Positions 35,001-44,323 are shown, numbered from the stretch's first letter. The stretch is DNA of 64,000 nucleotides from Candidatus Endomicrobium embiratermitis (GCA_009781315.1 WQYI01000001.1:124001-188000); one strand, 5' to 3'. The notes: generated by a model not told the origin, from the sequence alone. Numbers and translations: made by a program.

Positions 35001-38000
35001 CTCTTTCGTAAGTTTTGCGCCTTCTAATTTTAGCGGGAACATAGAGTACAGTTTTGAGAATTCTGTAATAGACATAGCAAATACCGTAAGCAACAGCACG
35101 AGAACAATAACGTTTAACAGATTAAATTTGATAGGAGCCAACAACGGATTGAATTTCGGAATAAGATTTAGTTCTCATGCCGGAAACACTTACAGCATGG
35201 ATACGGACAAGATTGACTTAACGGGCGGCGGCAGCGGAGTAATAGGCAGCATTTTTGACATAAGGGTATATTACGGCGAAGAACTGGCAGATTTAAACGG
35301 AACATTTAATTCCCGGGTCTTGTACGGCGGTCTGATGTTTGCGACGAACATATCAAGCTTTACATTGGGAATGGGCGTGCATACGTATAAAATAGGAGTA
35401 AACAGCGATTGGCAAACCATAAACGTAACCATAGACGGCGGCGGCGGAGTAGTGTATACATTGTATGATTACAACGCCGGGACAGTCGGAACAAATAGAG
35501 CCTGGGTATGGAATAATAGCAGCGCATATTATATAGACAAAGAATTAGGAATTACGGCGCCGGGATTATTTAGCGTAAGCGGCAATGACGGCGTAGCGTC
35601 CAGACGCGTAATTTCCGGGAAAATAAACAACGGCAGCACGTACGGTTCGTTGTTTAAAATAACCGACGGAGTAAATGCGTCGACGTTTACTTTGGAAAAT
35701 ATAACGGTAACGCAGGCGCTTGCGGACGGTATGGGAGGAGACACCGGACACGGTTCGGTACTTTATATGGACAGCGCGGTGTCGGAAGCTTTGATAAAAA
35801 ATGTGATAATCGCCGAAAACAGTTCAGTCTATTTTGGCGGTGCGATATATCTCGGAGCCGGAAAATTGACTGTAGAAGACACGGTATTCTCAAGCAACAC
35901 GGCGGATAGTGGCGGCGCGGTATCTTTGGCGGACGGCAGCAGCGCGCTGTTTAAAGGAAATATAAGTTTTATAAATAATACGGCAAACGGCCTCGGCGGA
36001 GCAATATACGCGGAAGGCACAAACAGCGTTTTTAACGCTTCAACGGGAAGCATATCATTTACTTCAAACAAAAGTATGACGGGCGGGGCGATATATAATA
36101 TCATTTTTTCCGAGATGTCATTTTCCGCGGGACAAGATATATCGTTCAATCACAATAACGCGTCTGGGTGCGGCGGAGCAATAAATTCCGAATTTGATTC
36201 TTTCATGACATTTGCTTCCGGCGGAGATGTTTTGTTTAACAATAATAAGGCTCCCAGTTTCGGCGGAGCAATACACGCTGGGTATTATTCCGATATGAAA
36301 TTTTCTGCCGTCAGAGATATTGTGTTTGACAGCAATTCCTCGTTTTACGGCGGAGCCGTGTACAGTGACTGTTATTCGTATATGTTCTTTACCGCAAACA
36401 GAGATATTATATTCAATAATAACAAGTCGGATAATATCGGCGACAATAACATGCCGGATAATGTCGGCGGCACTTTCGGCGGAGCAGTATATGCTATGGA
36501 TAATTCTTCAATGACATTTACGGCAGGTCGGAATATTACTTTCAGCAATAACAAGGCGTTGGAAGAAGGAACAGGCGGGGCTATTTTTACTTATGCATCC
36601 AGTACGTCTTTTATCGCGACTAATAATATTTCTTTTACGGGCAATCAAAGCGCTGCCGAAGGCGGGGCATTATACGTTTGGAATTCGATAATGAATTTTA
36701 ATGCTTCATCAATAACATTCAACACAAACGTCGCGGTGTCTTCCGGCGGAGCGATATACAATAAAGGAAGCGTGCTGGCGTTTAACGGAAATGTTTTATT
36801 CAGCAGCAACACGGCAAGTTCAGGCGGCGCGATATATAATGACGGCGGTACGATAAACTTTGTAACTACGGCGGGAAGCAGCGTAACATTTGCGGGAAAT
36901 ACGGCAAGCGGTCTCGGAAAAGACATATATAATGCCGGCGGAACAATAAACATAACCGGAGCCGGAGCAGTAATAATGGACGGCGGTATAGCCGGCTGGG
37001 GCTCAATAACAAAAGGTACAGGAGCAGGCAGGCTTAATTTGAGCGGGGATAATAGTTCATTTTACGGAACATTTACGCAGACAGTGGGACAGACAACCGT
37101 TTATGAAACAGGAAAAATGTTTGGCGGGACAAACGCAATATCAAACAGCACTGTGACGGTATATGGAGCCGCAAGCGCGGCAAGCATGGGGTATAACCTG
37201 GATCTCGGGAACAACGCGGTATCTGATTATTACAGCAAAAGTACCGGAACAACTACATTAGACAGAACAAACATAAATTTTACGGGAACCGGAGCAAATG
37301 CGAATTTCCGTAATTCGGGAACAGGCGATTATGCGTATTACGTGCTAAACAGTTCGTTTACGGGCTCTACGGGAAACAGCGTAAATTTCAAAAACTCTTT
37401 TGTAAGTTTTGCGGCGAATAGTTTTGTCGGCAATATTGGTTATAGTTTTGAGAATTCGGTAATAGACATAACAAACACAGTAGGAAGCAGCACGAGAACA
37501 ATAACTTTTGACAAGTTAAGTTTAATAGGAAGCAGCAATGCTTTGAATTTCGGTATAAGATTCAGTTCACACGCAGGAAACACTTACAGCATGGATACGG
37601 ACAAGATTAACTTAACGACCGGCAGCGGAGTGATAGGCAGCATATTTGACATAAGAGTATATTACGGCGAAGAGTTGGCAGATTTAAACGGAACATTTAA
37701 TTCCCAGGTCTTGTACAACGGTCTGACATTTGCGACGAGTATATCAAGTTTTACATTGGGAATGGGCGTACATTCGTATAAGGTAAGCGTGGATACTAAC
37801 AATTGGCAAAATATTAATGTAACCATAGAAGGCGGCTCGGGAATACTTACATTGTATGATTACAATGCTATGGTCGGACCGAGAGCGTGGGTATGGAATG
37901 AAGCGGGCACATATTATATTGACAGAGAATTGGGAGATACGGGAGCAGGACTGTTCAGCGTAAGCGGAAATGACAGCGTTGCGTCAAAATGGGTAGTTTC

Positions 38001-40116
38001 CGGAAAGATAAATAACGGTAGCACGTACGGTTCAATGTTTAAGTTAGTAAACGCGTCAACGTTTACCCTTAAAGACATAACGATAACGCAAGCGCGCGCG
38101 GACGGCACGGGAGATACAGGAAACGGTTCAGTACTTTATATGAGCAACGCGCTGTCGGAATCTTTGATAAGAAACGTAGTGCTGAATGTTAACACTTCCG
38201 TCGGGAACGGAGGAGCGGTGTATTTTGGAGCCGGAAAATTGACGATAGAAAACACAACGTTCAGCGGCAACACGGCAACCTTAAACGGCGGAGCACTATA
38301 TTTGGCGTCCGGAAGAAGCGCTGAGTTTAACGGCAATATGATTTTTGCAAATAATTCCGCGGGACAAAGAGGCGGCGCTGTTTTCTTAAGCAGTAATACG
38401 ATAGTAAATTTTAATACCGGCGGTTCCAACATAAATATAACTTTTAATAACAATACGGATACGAACGGTCTTAACGACATATATTTCTCAAATTCTTCAA
38501 CAATCAACTTTAATGCGTCAAATTACTCAATAATATTGGAAAACGGGCTGATAGCCGAAGGAAACGGAATAATAAATAAAACAGGTAACGGAAATTTGAT
38601 TTTTGGCGGCAATACGGTAATGAATATAGCGCAGTTTAACATAAGCGGCGGGAATATAGTATTTTTAGACAGCGCGACGTTTAAAGGGACAAGCATGATA
38701 TTGTCTGCGGGCAGCGCGCTGGATTTGCAGAACGGAACGGTAAATACTATAACAGTAGATACATTTTCAAGCACGACAAACACCAAAATAGACATATTTG
38801 CCAATAATAACGAGTGTGATAAAATAATAGCGGGGAACGCGACCGTAGGCGGAAATTTAGACATAAAAACGTATGTAGGCACATATGACAACCAAACATA
38901 TGAAATACTATTGTCAACGCTGACAAACGTGCAGGGATTGTTTACAAGCACAAGCACCAATAACGGTTTGCTTAAATTTACATTTAATGATTATGCGAAT
39001 TCCGACAGGATAATATTGACGATTAACGGAACGTTCGCGTCAAATCTGTCAAATTTGGAAGGTTTAAGTTTTAATCAAAAGGAAACAGCCAGAGTGTTAG
39101 ATAAATTATCTACGGACTCAAGTATAAGCAGCGCGCTTGCGGGAGTAATAACGGAAATAACATCGAAAAACGAAGCGGAACAGATGGCAGCGCTGTCGGA
39201 TGTAGCAGGGCATTTTATAAGCAATATAGTAAGAAATTTTGCCATAGCCAGCCCCAATACCGAAATATATGACAAAATAAACAATGCCGACGATAACGGA
39301 ATATGGACGCAAGTCAGAGGCGGACAAGAAACGTTTAAAGAGAACGAGAATTCTTTGGAAGATTATATAGACAATTCTCTTGGAGCTTTGTTAGGATATG
39401 ACTGCGTAAAAAATTTAACAGACAGTAATTTAGTATACGGAGTGTTTGCAAGATTTGTGAAAGACAGCGCAGAACAGGGCGAGAGTAAATCCGACGGTAC
39501 AAAAATAGGAGGAGGGTTATACGCGGGATATGTAAATAAAAATTGGGAAATTAAAACAATGGTATTGGGAAGCATGGATAATTTCAATTCTGAAAGATAC
39601 ATACCGACGTTTGACAAAACGGCCAAAGCCGAAATAGAAGCAATAACAATAAGCGCGGATATAGAAGGAGCGTTATATTATGAATTAACAAATAACGTAA
39701 GTATCAAACCGTATGTCGGAATGGAAGCCGGGAACGTAAATTATAAAGATTTTAAAGAGACCGGAGCGCCGGGACTAAATTTAGAAGTAAAAGGCGACAG
39801 CTATATAAGAAGCGCGGCGCGTTTTGGATTGGGAATAGAATGCGGGCAAGACAAATGGAACGTATATTTAAAAGGCGAAGGGAAATATCTGATAATGGGA
39901 TATGAGCCTGAAATTCTGGGAGTATTTGAGGATACGGGGGAAAGTTTTACAAGCAGAGGTGCAAAAGAAGAAGGAATACAGATAGGAGTATTACTCGGAG
40001 GAGATGTTTTTATAACCTCAAATATAAAAATGTTTATCAATGCGAATTATTATACCGGAGAGAACTACATTAATATGAGCGCTAATGCCGGATTTAGATT
40101 TTTATTGGGGATTTAA
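32002..40116 (+). CDS. Giant autotransporter adhesin with Chlamydia-Pmp-like repeats
   Basis: 2704 residues. Signal peptide 1-22 (ending INGFSQ). The passenger is a long beta-helix with about 30 GGA[I/V/L] motifs, many paired with F(S/T)(S/G)N(T)A, like chlamydial Pmp proteins: 15 in a first block (residues about 100-560), 12 in a second (about 1280-1620) and 3 near 2080-2130. Between the blocks are autotransporter-associated strand repeats (SGTGTLDIAGNNSAYTGTYTQT), including a tandem 89-residue repeat at about 34210-34743. A duplicated module of about 375 residues lies at 34690-35820 and 37083-38195. The C-terminal 270 residues (IWTQVRGGQETF to GFRFLLGI) form the outer-membrane barrel. It is a type V secreted surface protein, probably an adhesin. 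The ribosome-binding site is AGGAAAG. Confidence 0.93.
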   Translation: MKKFLLFPLLMIVLFSINGFSQTINVSSYSYLQQLFRQAGVRNVVLIDNITGTERLGSMASSGIMTISGNYNLSVSLSTSSNGGAFSVTNSTLTFNTGGNITFSSNSATNYGGAIYNTRVINFETAAGRSVIFSNNTADYGGAIYNTGASANITFTNGNIMFAGNRADVTSYTYGGGAIYNQSGGQINFDMSSVGKVTFSSNTAASSGGAIYNNGDNSQITFTNGDILFFGNKANGAGSITGGGAICNYLGQINFDMSSSGRVTFSSNTATSGGAIYHFGLAGNSKTVFANGDIIFIGNSANYGGAIYTNGSSSISFAGSNVRFGGNTAATSGGAICNEGGQMDFEMFSVGAITFSSNTARFGGAIYNSRTISFRAASGSNIIFSSNTATSSGGVIYNSSGQINFEMSSGGKVTFSSNTAASNGGVIYNDGWSANTKITFTNGDILFDGNRASSGGAIHSEYNSIINFTSSTITFTGNVAQSSGGAIYNYAGGQISFEMSSGGKLTFSSNTARWGGAISNNRANSTITFTNGNIMFIGNSASSLGGAVYNEGTINFETVSGSSITFIGNRAGDGSAGNGNDIYNSGTINITGGGAVIISSGIAGSGTINNAANVYLNGNSSGYTGTYTQTGGTTAISASFFNGTNNITAGTIQINDGAVINSVLSMGASSLLNINVTGTIALQRDKFIGTTFAVSKTNSGTLNISEDFSAHTGAFTQTAGNTNVTNKTFNSMHTIDGGTLTFATGAVVAANTKVSVGTNGTLSLTGNDNLSFAASFLSGNGTVNKSGTGTLDIAGNNSAYTGTYTQTNGNTIVTSNYFNGQSNINGGTLTFATGTAVAANTKVSVGISGTLSLTGNDNLSFGTSFLSGNGTVNKSGTGTLNITGDNSLFTGTFTQTAGQTIVYETGKMFSGTNAIATSTLTVYGAASAASMGYNVNLGNNAISDYYSKNTVPTILNETNINFTGTGAKANFLNSGTGDYAYYVLNSSYTGVVGNSVNFKNSFVSFAPSNFSGNIEYSFENSVIDIANTVSNSTRTITFNRLNLIGANNGLNFGIRFSSHAGNTYSMDTDKIDLTGGGSGVIGSIFDIRVYYGEELADLNGTFNSRVLYGGLMFATNISSFTLGMGVHTYKIGVNSDWQTINVTIDGGGGVVYTLYDYNAGTVGTNRAWVWNNSSAYYIDKELGITAPGLFSVSGNDGVASRRVISGKINNGSTYGSLFKITDGVNASTFTLENITVTQALADGMGGDTGHGSVLYMDSAVSEALIKNVIIAENSSVYFGGAIYLGAGKLTVEDTVFSSNTADSGGAVSLADGSSALFKGNISFINNTANGLGGAIYAEGTNSVFNASTGSISFTSNKSMTGGAIYNIIFSEMSFSAGQDISFNHNNASGCGGAINSEFDSFMTFASGGDVLFNNNKAPSFGGAIHAGYYSDMKFSAVRDIVFDSNSSFYGGAVYSDCYSYMFFTANRDIIFNNNKSDNIGDNNMPDNVGGTFGGAVYAMDNSSMTFTAGRNITFSNNKALEEGTGGAIFTYASSTSFIATNNISFTGNQSAAEGGALYVWNSIMNFNASSITFNTNVAVSSGGAIYNKGSVLAFNGNVLFSSNTASSGGAIYNDGGTINFVTTAGSSVTFAGNTASGLGKDIYNAGGTINITGAGAVIMDGGIAGWGSITKGTGAGRLNLSGDNSSFYGTFTQTVGQTTVYETGKMFGGTNAISNSTVTVYGAASAASMGYNLDLGNNAVSDYYSKSTGTTTLDRTNINFTGTGANANFRNSGTGDYAYYVLNSSFTGSTGNSVNFKNSFVSFAANSFVGNIGYSFENSVIDITNTVGSSTRTITFDKLSLIGSSNALNFGIRFSSHAGNTYSMDTDKINLTTGSGVIGSIFDIRVYYGEELADLNGTFNSQVLYNGLTFATSISSFTLGMGVHSYKVSVDTNNWQNINVTIEGGSGILTLYDYNAMVGPRAWVWNEAGTYYIDRELGDTGAGLFSVSGNDSVASKWVVSGKINNGSTYGSMFKLVNASTFTLKDITITQARADGTGDTGNGSVLYMSNALSESLIRNVVLNVNTSVGNGGAVYFGAGKLTIENTTFSGNTATLNGGALYLASGRSAEFNGNMIFANNSAGQRGGAVFLSSNTIVNFNTGGSNINITFNNNTDTNGLNDIYFSNSSTINFNASNYSIILENGLIAEGNGIINKTGNGNLIFGGNTVMNIAQFNISGGNIVFLDSATFKGTSMILSAGSALDLQNGTVNTITVDTFSSTTNTKIDIFANNNECDKIIAGNATVGGNLDIKTYVGTYDNQTYEILLSTLTNVQGLFTSTSTNNGLLKFTFNDYANSDRIILTINGTFASNLSNLEGLSFNQKETARVLDKLSTDSSISSALAGVITEITSKNEAEQMAALSDVAGHFISNIVRNFAIASPNTEIYDKINNADDNGIWTQVRGGQETFKENENSLEDYIDNSLGALLGYDCVKNLTDSNLVYGVFARFVKDSAEQGESKSDGTKIGGGLYAGYVNKNWEIKTMVLGSMDNFNSERYIPTFDKTAKAEIEAITISADIEGALYYELTNNVSIKPYVGMEAGNVNYKDFKETGAPGLNLEVKGDSYIRSAARFGLGIECGQDKWNVYLKGEGKYLIMGYEPEILGVFEDTGESFTSRGAKEEGIQIGVLLGGDVFITSNIKMFINANYYTGENYINMSANAGFRFLLGI
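34690..35820 (+). repeat. Autotransporter internal duplication, copy 1
   Basis: Begins near TVYETGKMF-type sequence (here IVYETGKMFSGTNAI) and runs through SMGYNVNLGNNAISDYYSK to GSVLYMDSAVSEALIKNV. Copy 2 is offset by about 2.39 kb. Confidence 0.85.
37083..38195 (+). repeat. Autotransporter internal duplication, copy 2
   Basis: TVYETGKMFGGTNAIS, SMGYNLDLGNNAVSDYYSK and GSVLYMSNALSESLIRNV align with copy 1 with few gaps. Amino-acid identity is high but DNA has many synonymous changes, so the duplication is not recent. Confidence 0.85.
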
Positions 40117-40135
40117 ACGCGGAAAAAAAACGGCT

Positions 40136-40185
40136 ATGCCTATGGGCGGCGGAATGCCTCCTATGCCGGAATATTAATAACGGCA
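40136..40185 (+). repeat. 50-bp direct repeat, copy 2 (orphan groEL 3' end)
   Basis: Exact copy of 31740-31789, encoding [13 protein letters not shown] and stop with no reading frame in front of it. It lies 20 bases after the autotransporter stop. Confidence 0.9.
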
Positions 40186-40203
40186 CAGTAATATATAAAA
40201 TAA

Positions 40204-40241
40204 AAAACGACTCCGAAAAATACTCGGAGTCGTTTTTTATT
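40204..40241 (+). terminator. Autotransporter terminator (paralogue of the groEL terminator)
   Basis: ACGACTCCGA/TCGGAGTCGT with the same AAAATAC loop as at 31818. It differs from the groEL stem by compensating changes on both arms. A T-run follows. Confidence 0.9.
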
Positions 40242-40260
40242 TTAAGATGTTATCTAATTT

Positions 40261-40269
40261 GGTATAATT
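40261..40269 (+). promoter_or_regulatory. Extended -10 promoter for tex
   Basis: TGGTATAAT, corresponding to TGCTATAAT at 31883-31891 in the first copy of the duplicated region. Confidence 0.55.
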
Positions 40270-40300
40270 ATAAAAATAGACGGAATATAGAGGAATTTTT

Positions 40301-42457
40301 ATGAGCGCGGAAAAGAGAATTATAGATTGGATTACTTCGGATTTAAATTTGCCGGAAAGCGGCGTAAGAAATACCGTAGTAATGTTAAGCGATGGCGATA
40401 CAGTGCCTTTTATATCGCGTTACAGGAAAGAAAAGACCGGAAATTTAACGGAAATCAATGTCCGCGATATATCCGACAAACTTCAATATTACATAGAACT
40501 TGAAACCAGAAAAGAAACTATTATCAACAGCATTGACGAACAGAAAAAGCTGACTTCCGAACTAAAAAAACAAATAGAAGAGTGTAAAGAAAAAACTAAA
40601 CTTGAAGATATTTATCTTCCGTATAAACCCAAACGCCAGACAAAAGCCACGATAGCGAAAGCCGCGGGGCTTGAACCTCTTGCCATAGAAATTACGGAAC
40701 AAAAAATCTCTATGAAAGAAAACAGGGAAGAAATCCTGAAAAAGTATCTTAATCCCGAAAAAGGAATAGACACTATTGAAAAAGCCGTTATGGGAGCAAT
40801 AGATATTGTCGCCGAACAAATATCCGACAACGCGGCGATAAGAGGTTTTGTGAGGACGTTTATATTAACTACCGGAAGCATTCGCTCAAAAGCCACGAAA
40901 GCCGCTGAAAATTTAAAAACAAAATACGATATGTATTACGATTACAGCGAACCTTTAAAAACCGTTCCCGGACACAGGCTGCTTGCCGTAAGGCGCGGAA
41001 CAAATGAAAAGGTTTTAACATGGAAAATAGTGATTGAAGACGAGCAGGCTGTGGAGCTGATACTTTCCAAAGTGGCAAAAAACAATAAATCGCTTTTTTA
41101 TCCCGAACTTTTTAATTCCGTCCAAACGGCTTATGACAGGCATTTGTATCCGTCTTTGCAGGTTGAAATATTTTTATCTAAAATGGACGATGCCGATAAA
41201 GACGCCATAAATGTTTTCGCGTCTAACGCGAAAAATCTTCTTCTGGCGTCTCCTGCCGGGCATAAAGTTATTATGGGGATAGATCCGGGTTTCAGGACAG
41301 GCTGCAAAGTGGCAGTTGTTGACGTTAACGGCAACTTTAAAGAGTATCATGCTATTTTTCCTCATGAACCGGTATCAAAAGTTAAAGAAGCTGAAGATAT
41401 TTTGATAGATTTAATTGAGGAGTATTATGTCGAACTTATTGCCATAGGAAACGGAACAGCGTCAAAAGAAACTACGGCTTTTGTGCATAACGCTTTGAAA
41501 AAGACAAAACATACGCCTAAAGTTGTTATTGTAAGCGAAGCAGGGGCTTCCGTATATTCCGCTTCTCCTCTTGCGTCTGCCGAGTTTCCGGATTTGGACG
41601 TAACCGTAAGAGGCGCGATAAGCATTGCCAGAAGGCTTCAAGACCCTTTGGCGGAACTTGTAAAAATAGACCCGAAATCCATAGGAGTAGGGCAATACCA
41701 GCATGACGTAAATCAGATTCAGCTTAAAAAGCAGTTGGACGGGACCGTGGAATCTGCCGTTAATTTTGTCGGAGTAAACTTAAACTCGGCTTCCACGGAA
41801 CTATTGTCATATGTTTCCGGAATAGGCAAAACAGCCGCGAAAAACATTATCCAGTACAGAACAAAAAACGGTTCGTTTAAAGATAAAAAAGATTTACTGA
41901 AAATTACGGGGCTGGGGGATAAAACTTTCACGCAATGCGCGGGATTTTTAAGGATTTCAGGAGGAATAAACCCGCTTGACAATTCGGCGGTTCACCCGGA
42001 AAGTTATGCGGTAGTTGAGAAAATGGCGCAAGATTTGGGCGTGGACGTTTCAGGTCTTGTCGGAAATGACAATCTCATAAAAAACATCAATCCGAAAAGT
42101 TATATTACCGAAGAAACCGGAATACTGACTTTAAACGATATTATCGCGGAGCTCAAAAAGCCGGGAGTTGACCCCAGAAAAGATTTTTCAACTGCGGAAT
42201 TCAGCTCGGATATCAATACTTTGGAAGATCTGCAGGAGAATATGATTTTGTCTGGAACAGTGACAAACGTCACGAATTTCGGCGCTTTTGTGGATATAGG
42301 AGTACATCAGGATGGACTTGTGCATATTTCAAAACTGAGTTCTAAATTTGTTACAAATCCGCACGAAGTCGTTTCAGTAGGGGAAACATTAAAGGTTAAA
42401 GTGCTGAAAGTCGATACCGAGCTTAAAAGGATAAGTCTGGAAGTGATAGGTAAGTAA
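40301..42457 (+). CDS. tex: Tex-type transcription accessory protein
   Basis: Nucleic-acid-binding protein related to eukaryotic Spt6, involved in transcription and RNA turnover. In order: N-terminal helical Tex domain (SGVRNTVVMLSDGDTVPFISRYRKE), YqgF/RNase H-like domain (IMGIDPGFRTGCKVAVVD, about 325-450) and helix-hairpin-helix (YVSGIGKTAAKNIIQYR, GLGDKTFTQCAGFLRI). The C-terminal S1 domain (ILSGTVTNVTNFGAFVDIGVHQDGLVHISKLS, about 645-716) closes it. 718 residues is slightly short but complete. GAGG precedes the ATG. Confidence 0.96.
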   Translation: MSAEKRIIDWITSDLNLPESGVRNTVVMLSDGDTVPFISRYRKEKTGNLTEINVRDISDKLQYYIELETRKETIINSIDEQKKLTSELKKQIEECKEKTKLEDIYLPYKPKRQTKATIAKAAGLEPLAIEITEQKISMKENREEILKKYLNPEKGIDTIEKAVMGAIDIVAEQISDNAAIRGFVRTFILTTGSIRSKATKAAENLKTKYDMYYDYSEPLKTVPGHRLLAVRRGTNEKVLTWKIVIEDEQAVELILSKVAKNNKSLFYPELFNSVQTAYDRHLYPSLQVEIFLSKMDDADKDAINVFASNAKNLLLASPAGHKVIMGIDPGFRTGCKVAVVDVNGNFKEYHAIFPHEPVSKVKEAEDILIDLIEEYYVELIAIGNGTASKETTAFVHNALKKTKHTPKVVIVSEAGASVYSASPLASAEFPDLDVTVRGAISIARRLQDPLAELVKIDPKSIGVGQYQHDVNQIQLKKQLDGTVESAVNFVGVNLNSASTELLSYVSGIGKTAAKNIIQYRTKNGSFKDKKDLLKITGLGDKTFTQCAGFLRISGGINPLDNSAVHPESYAVVEKMAQDLGVDVSGLVGNDNLIKNINPKSYITEETGILTLNDIIAELKKPGVDPRKDFSTAEFSSDINTLEDLQENMILSGTVTNVTNFGAFVDIGVHQDGLVHISKLSSKFVTNPHEVVSVGETLKVKVLKVDTELKRISLEVIGK

Positions 42458-42469
42458 GTTGTTATAATA

Positions 42470-42518
42470 AAAAAAACAACCGGCTCACAGTTTTCTCTCT
42501 GGAGCCGGTTGTTTTTTT
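42470..42518. terminator. Bidirectional terminator between tex and the exopolysaccharide locus
   Basis: ACAACCGGCTC and GAGCCGGTTGT form an 11-bp stem, with A-run on the left and T-run on the right. It can stop both converging transcripts. Confidence 0.88.
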
Positions 42519-42535
42519 TTATTTATTATTTACAA

Positions 42536-43681
42536 TTAGAAAGCAAATTTAAATTCTATGCCTGTTGAATTGTTAACATATTCAAATACTTCAATGTTAG
42601 ATGTTCTTGTGGAATATTCATAAAATACGGCAATTTTGCCATTTTCAAAAATTTCCATTTCAACAGCCGGGCGCACTCTAAGAAACTCGTCATTTCTCAA
42701 AACATCGGAGCCGGCTATTTCTATAGGGTATGCCATATCCTCATAGCTGCCTAAAACAGAAGCGCTATATTTGTCATATATCTTTTGTGAAGCATACAAG
42801 GACACTGACGTTGAAATATAGTATCTGTTTAAATCATAAAGAGTTTCCTGGGCCGCTCTGTTGCCGGATAAAGTAAGCGAGGTGCTGTAAGTAGGGTCCC
42901 ATTTCACGGAAACCAAGTAACCCACTAAGCTGGTTTCATTTTCGGCAACATTGCCAAGAGAATCCACTTTATCATTAGCATAATCTCTCATATCATAGCT
43001 TACTTTTGCAAGAGCCGTTATGCGTTCAGACAAATCGCCTTTTATGCCAAGTCCGATACTGTCGCCGGAAGAGTTGTTAGCTTCATTTTTAGAATAATCG
43101 ATTATCGAGTGAGTGTAATTCACGAATAGTCTTGTTTTAGGCATAACCGTGTAAAATAAATCTACAAGCGCATCAATTCTGTTTCTGGATAAATAATCAA
43201 ATTCTTCTTTAATATAGCTGTCATAAGTGTTCTTGCCGCCGATGCCTATGGCAAAGTCTTTATCTCTTGAAGAAATAAAATACAAATCCGTAGTATTGTT
43301 TATACGCTCCGCTCTTTCCGTAAGGGCTGAATTTGCCGGATCTGAAGTGAATAAGAAAGTATTGGAAACATTAAAATAATCATGTTCTCCGGATACATAC
43401 ACCAAAGCGTCAAAATAACTATTGACCGACGGGTCTGTCATATAGTAATTATAACCGCCTAAAATTCCTGCTTTTAAACTTATGTTTGTTGAAGGTATTA
43501 AAGACTCATAATTAAGCCCTAATTTTGTAGTTGATATCATAGACGATTCTGTATCTTCGTTTGTAAAGTATATATTATCGTCGTAAGAAACCCGTTCCGT
43601 AAAAACAAAACTCAAATCACCGGCAAACGATACTGTTACGCTTAAAGCCACTGCTAAAACCGACAATAAAATTTTTTTCAT
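42536..43681 (-). CDS. Outer-membrane beta-barrel porin of the exopolysaccharide locus (BBP2-like)
   Basis: Signal peptide MKKILLSVLAVALSVTVSFA, then about 360 residues of regularly spaced amphipathic strands ending in an aromatic (GIEFKFAF), as in barrels assembled by BAM. The start GDLSFVFTERVSYDDNIYF resembles the putative beta-barrel porin 2 family common in exopolysaccharide clusters. It is the last gene of the locus. With a short OPX protein lacking an obvious outer-membrane helix, it could be the export pore. That role is inference; the barrel prediction is fairly sure. Confidence 0.8.
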   Translation of the reverse strand: MKKILLSVLAVALSVTVSFAGDLSFVFTERVSYDDNIYFTNEDTESSMISTTKLGLNYESLIPSTNISLKAGILGGYNYYMTDPSVNSYFDALVYVSGEHDYFNVSNTFLFTSDPANSALTERAERINNTTDLYFISSRDKDFAIGIGGKNTYDSYIKEEFDYLSRNRIDALVDLFYTVMPKTRLFVNYTHSIIDYSKNEANNSSGDSIGLGIKGDLSERITALAKVSYDMRDYANDKVDSLGNVAENETSLVGYLVSVKWDPTYSTSLTLSGNRAAQETLYDLNRYYISTSVSLYASQKIYDKYSASVLGSYEDMAYPIEIAGSDVLRNDEFLRVRPAVEMEIFENGKIAVFYEYSTRTSNIEVFEYVNNSTGIEFKFAF

Positions 43682-43722
43682 TTAGTTAACTCCTATTTTA
43701 CTATGTTTTCCTTATTTTTAAA

Positions 43723-44256
43723 TTACGGATTCGACACGCTTATGGGATTAACGAAATCATTTTTAAACTGCTGGTAATTATCATTTTGTATTTCAGAATC
43801 CAAAGCGAGTATTGAAAAAGACCCGCCTGCCTGATAGCTTTCTATAGTAACTTTATCCGAAGTGCTTAAAACGTCTACGCCTCCCTCCAAAACTTTAATA
43901 TTTATTTCGTGGGAGTCTTCTTTAAGCACTAATAATATATTGGATTGACCTTCATTTGTTCTAAGCAGAGTGTTGCCTATTACAACATAACCGGAATCGC
44001 CGGATTTTATTGCAAGCGCTTTCCTGCCTTCGTATGTTTTTTCTTCTAAAGAATATGAAATATCAGCGGATAATTTTATTATCGTGCCGTTAAAAACTAC
44101 GTATGTGTTTTTCTGCTCCGAAGTTTTTAACGTTATAATGCTGCCGTCTTTATAATTACTCTTTACGCCGTCTCTTACGACAAAAATCTTCGCGCTTCCG
44201 ATTGAAACAAAAAGCATAAAAATCACGCCTGCAACAAACAATTTCTTTAAATACAT
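43723..44256 (-). CDS. Secreted protein, possibly FecR-like
   Basis: 177 residues: signal peptide (LFVAGVIFMLFVSIGSA), then a beta-rich domain. TYVVFNGTIIKLSADISY, GDSGYVVIGNTLLRTNEG and EINIKVLEGGVDVLS recall FecR-domain repeats (GT..v.v...v.Vl.G.v.v). The match is weak. A strong GGAGG precedes the ATG. FecR-like secreted proteins occur in several polysaccharide export loci. It sits between the porin and the hydrolase-like gene. Confidence 0.72.
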   Translation of the reverse strand: MYLKKLFVAGVIFMLFVSIGSAKIFVVRDGVKSNYKDGSIITLKTSEQKNTYVVFNGTIIKLSADISYSLEEKTYEGRKALAIKSGDSGYVVIGNTLLRTNEGQSNILLVLKEDSHEINIKVLEGGVDVLSTSDKVTIESYQAGGSFSILALDSEIQNDNYQQFKNDFVNPISVSNP

Positions 44257-44293
44257 GCACTAGCCTCCTTGTTTTATGACTAAATACTTTTTT

Positions 44294-44323
44294 AATTTAC
44301 TATATTTCCTATTATAATGTCAA
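44294..44323 (-). promoter_or_regulatory. Possible internal promoter before the FecR-like gene
   Basis: On the minus strand, TTGACA (44318-44323) with TAAATT 18 bases downstream. The -10 is poor, but a 124-base gap here, against the tight packing just upstream, makes a separate start plausible. Confidence 0.35.

Noticed and set aside
42470-42518. Repeat-family element between tex and the porin gene
   Set aside because: It is a single GC-rich stem with flanking A and T runs between convergent genes, a standard bidirectional terminator.
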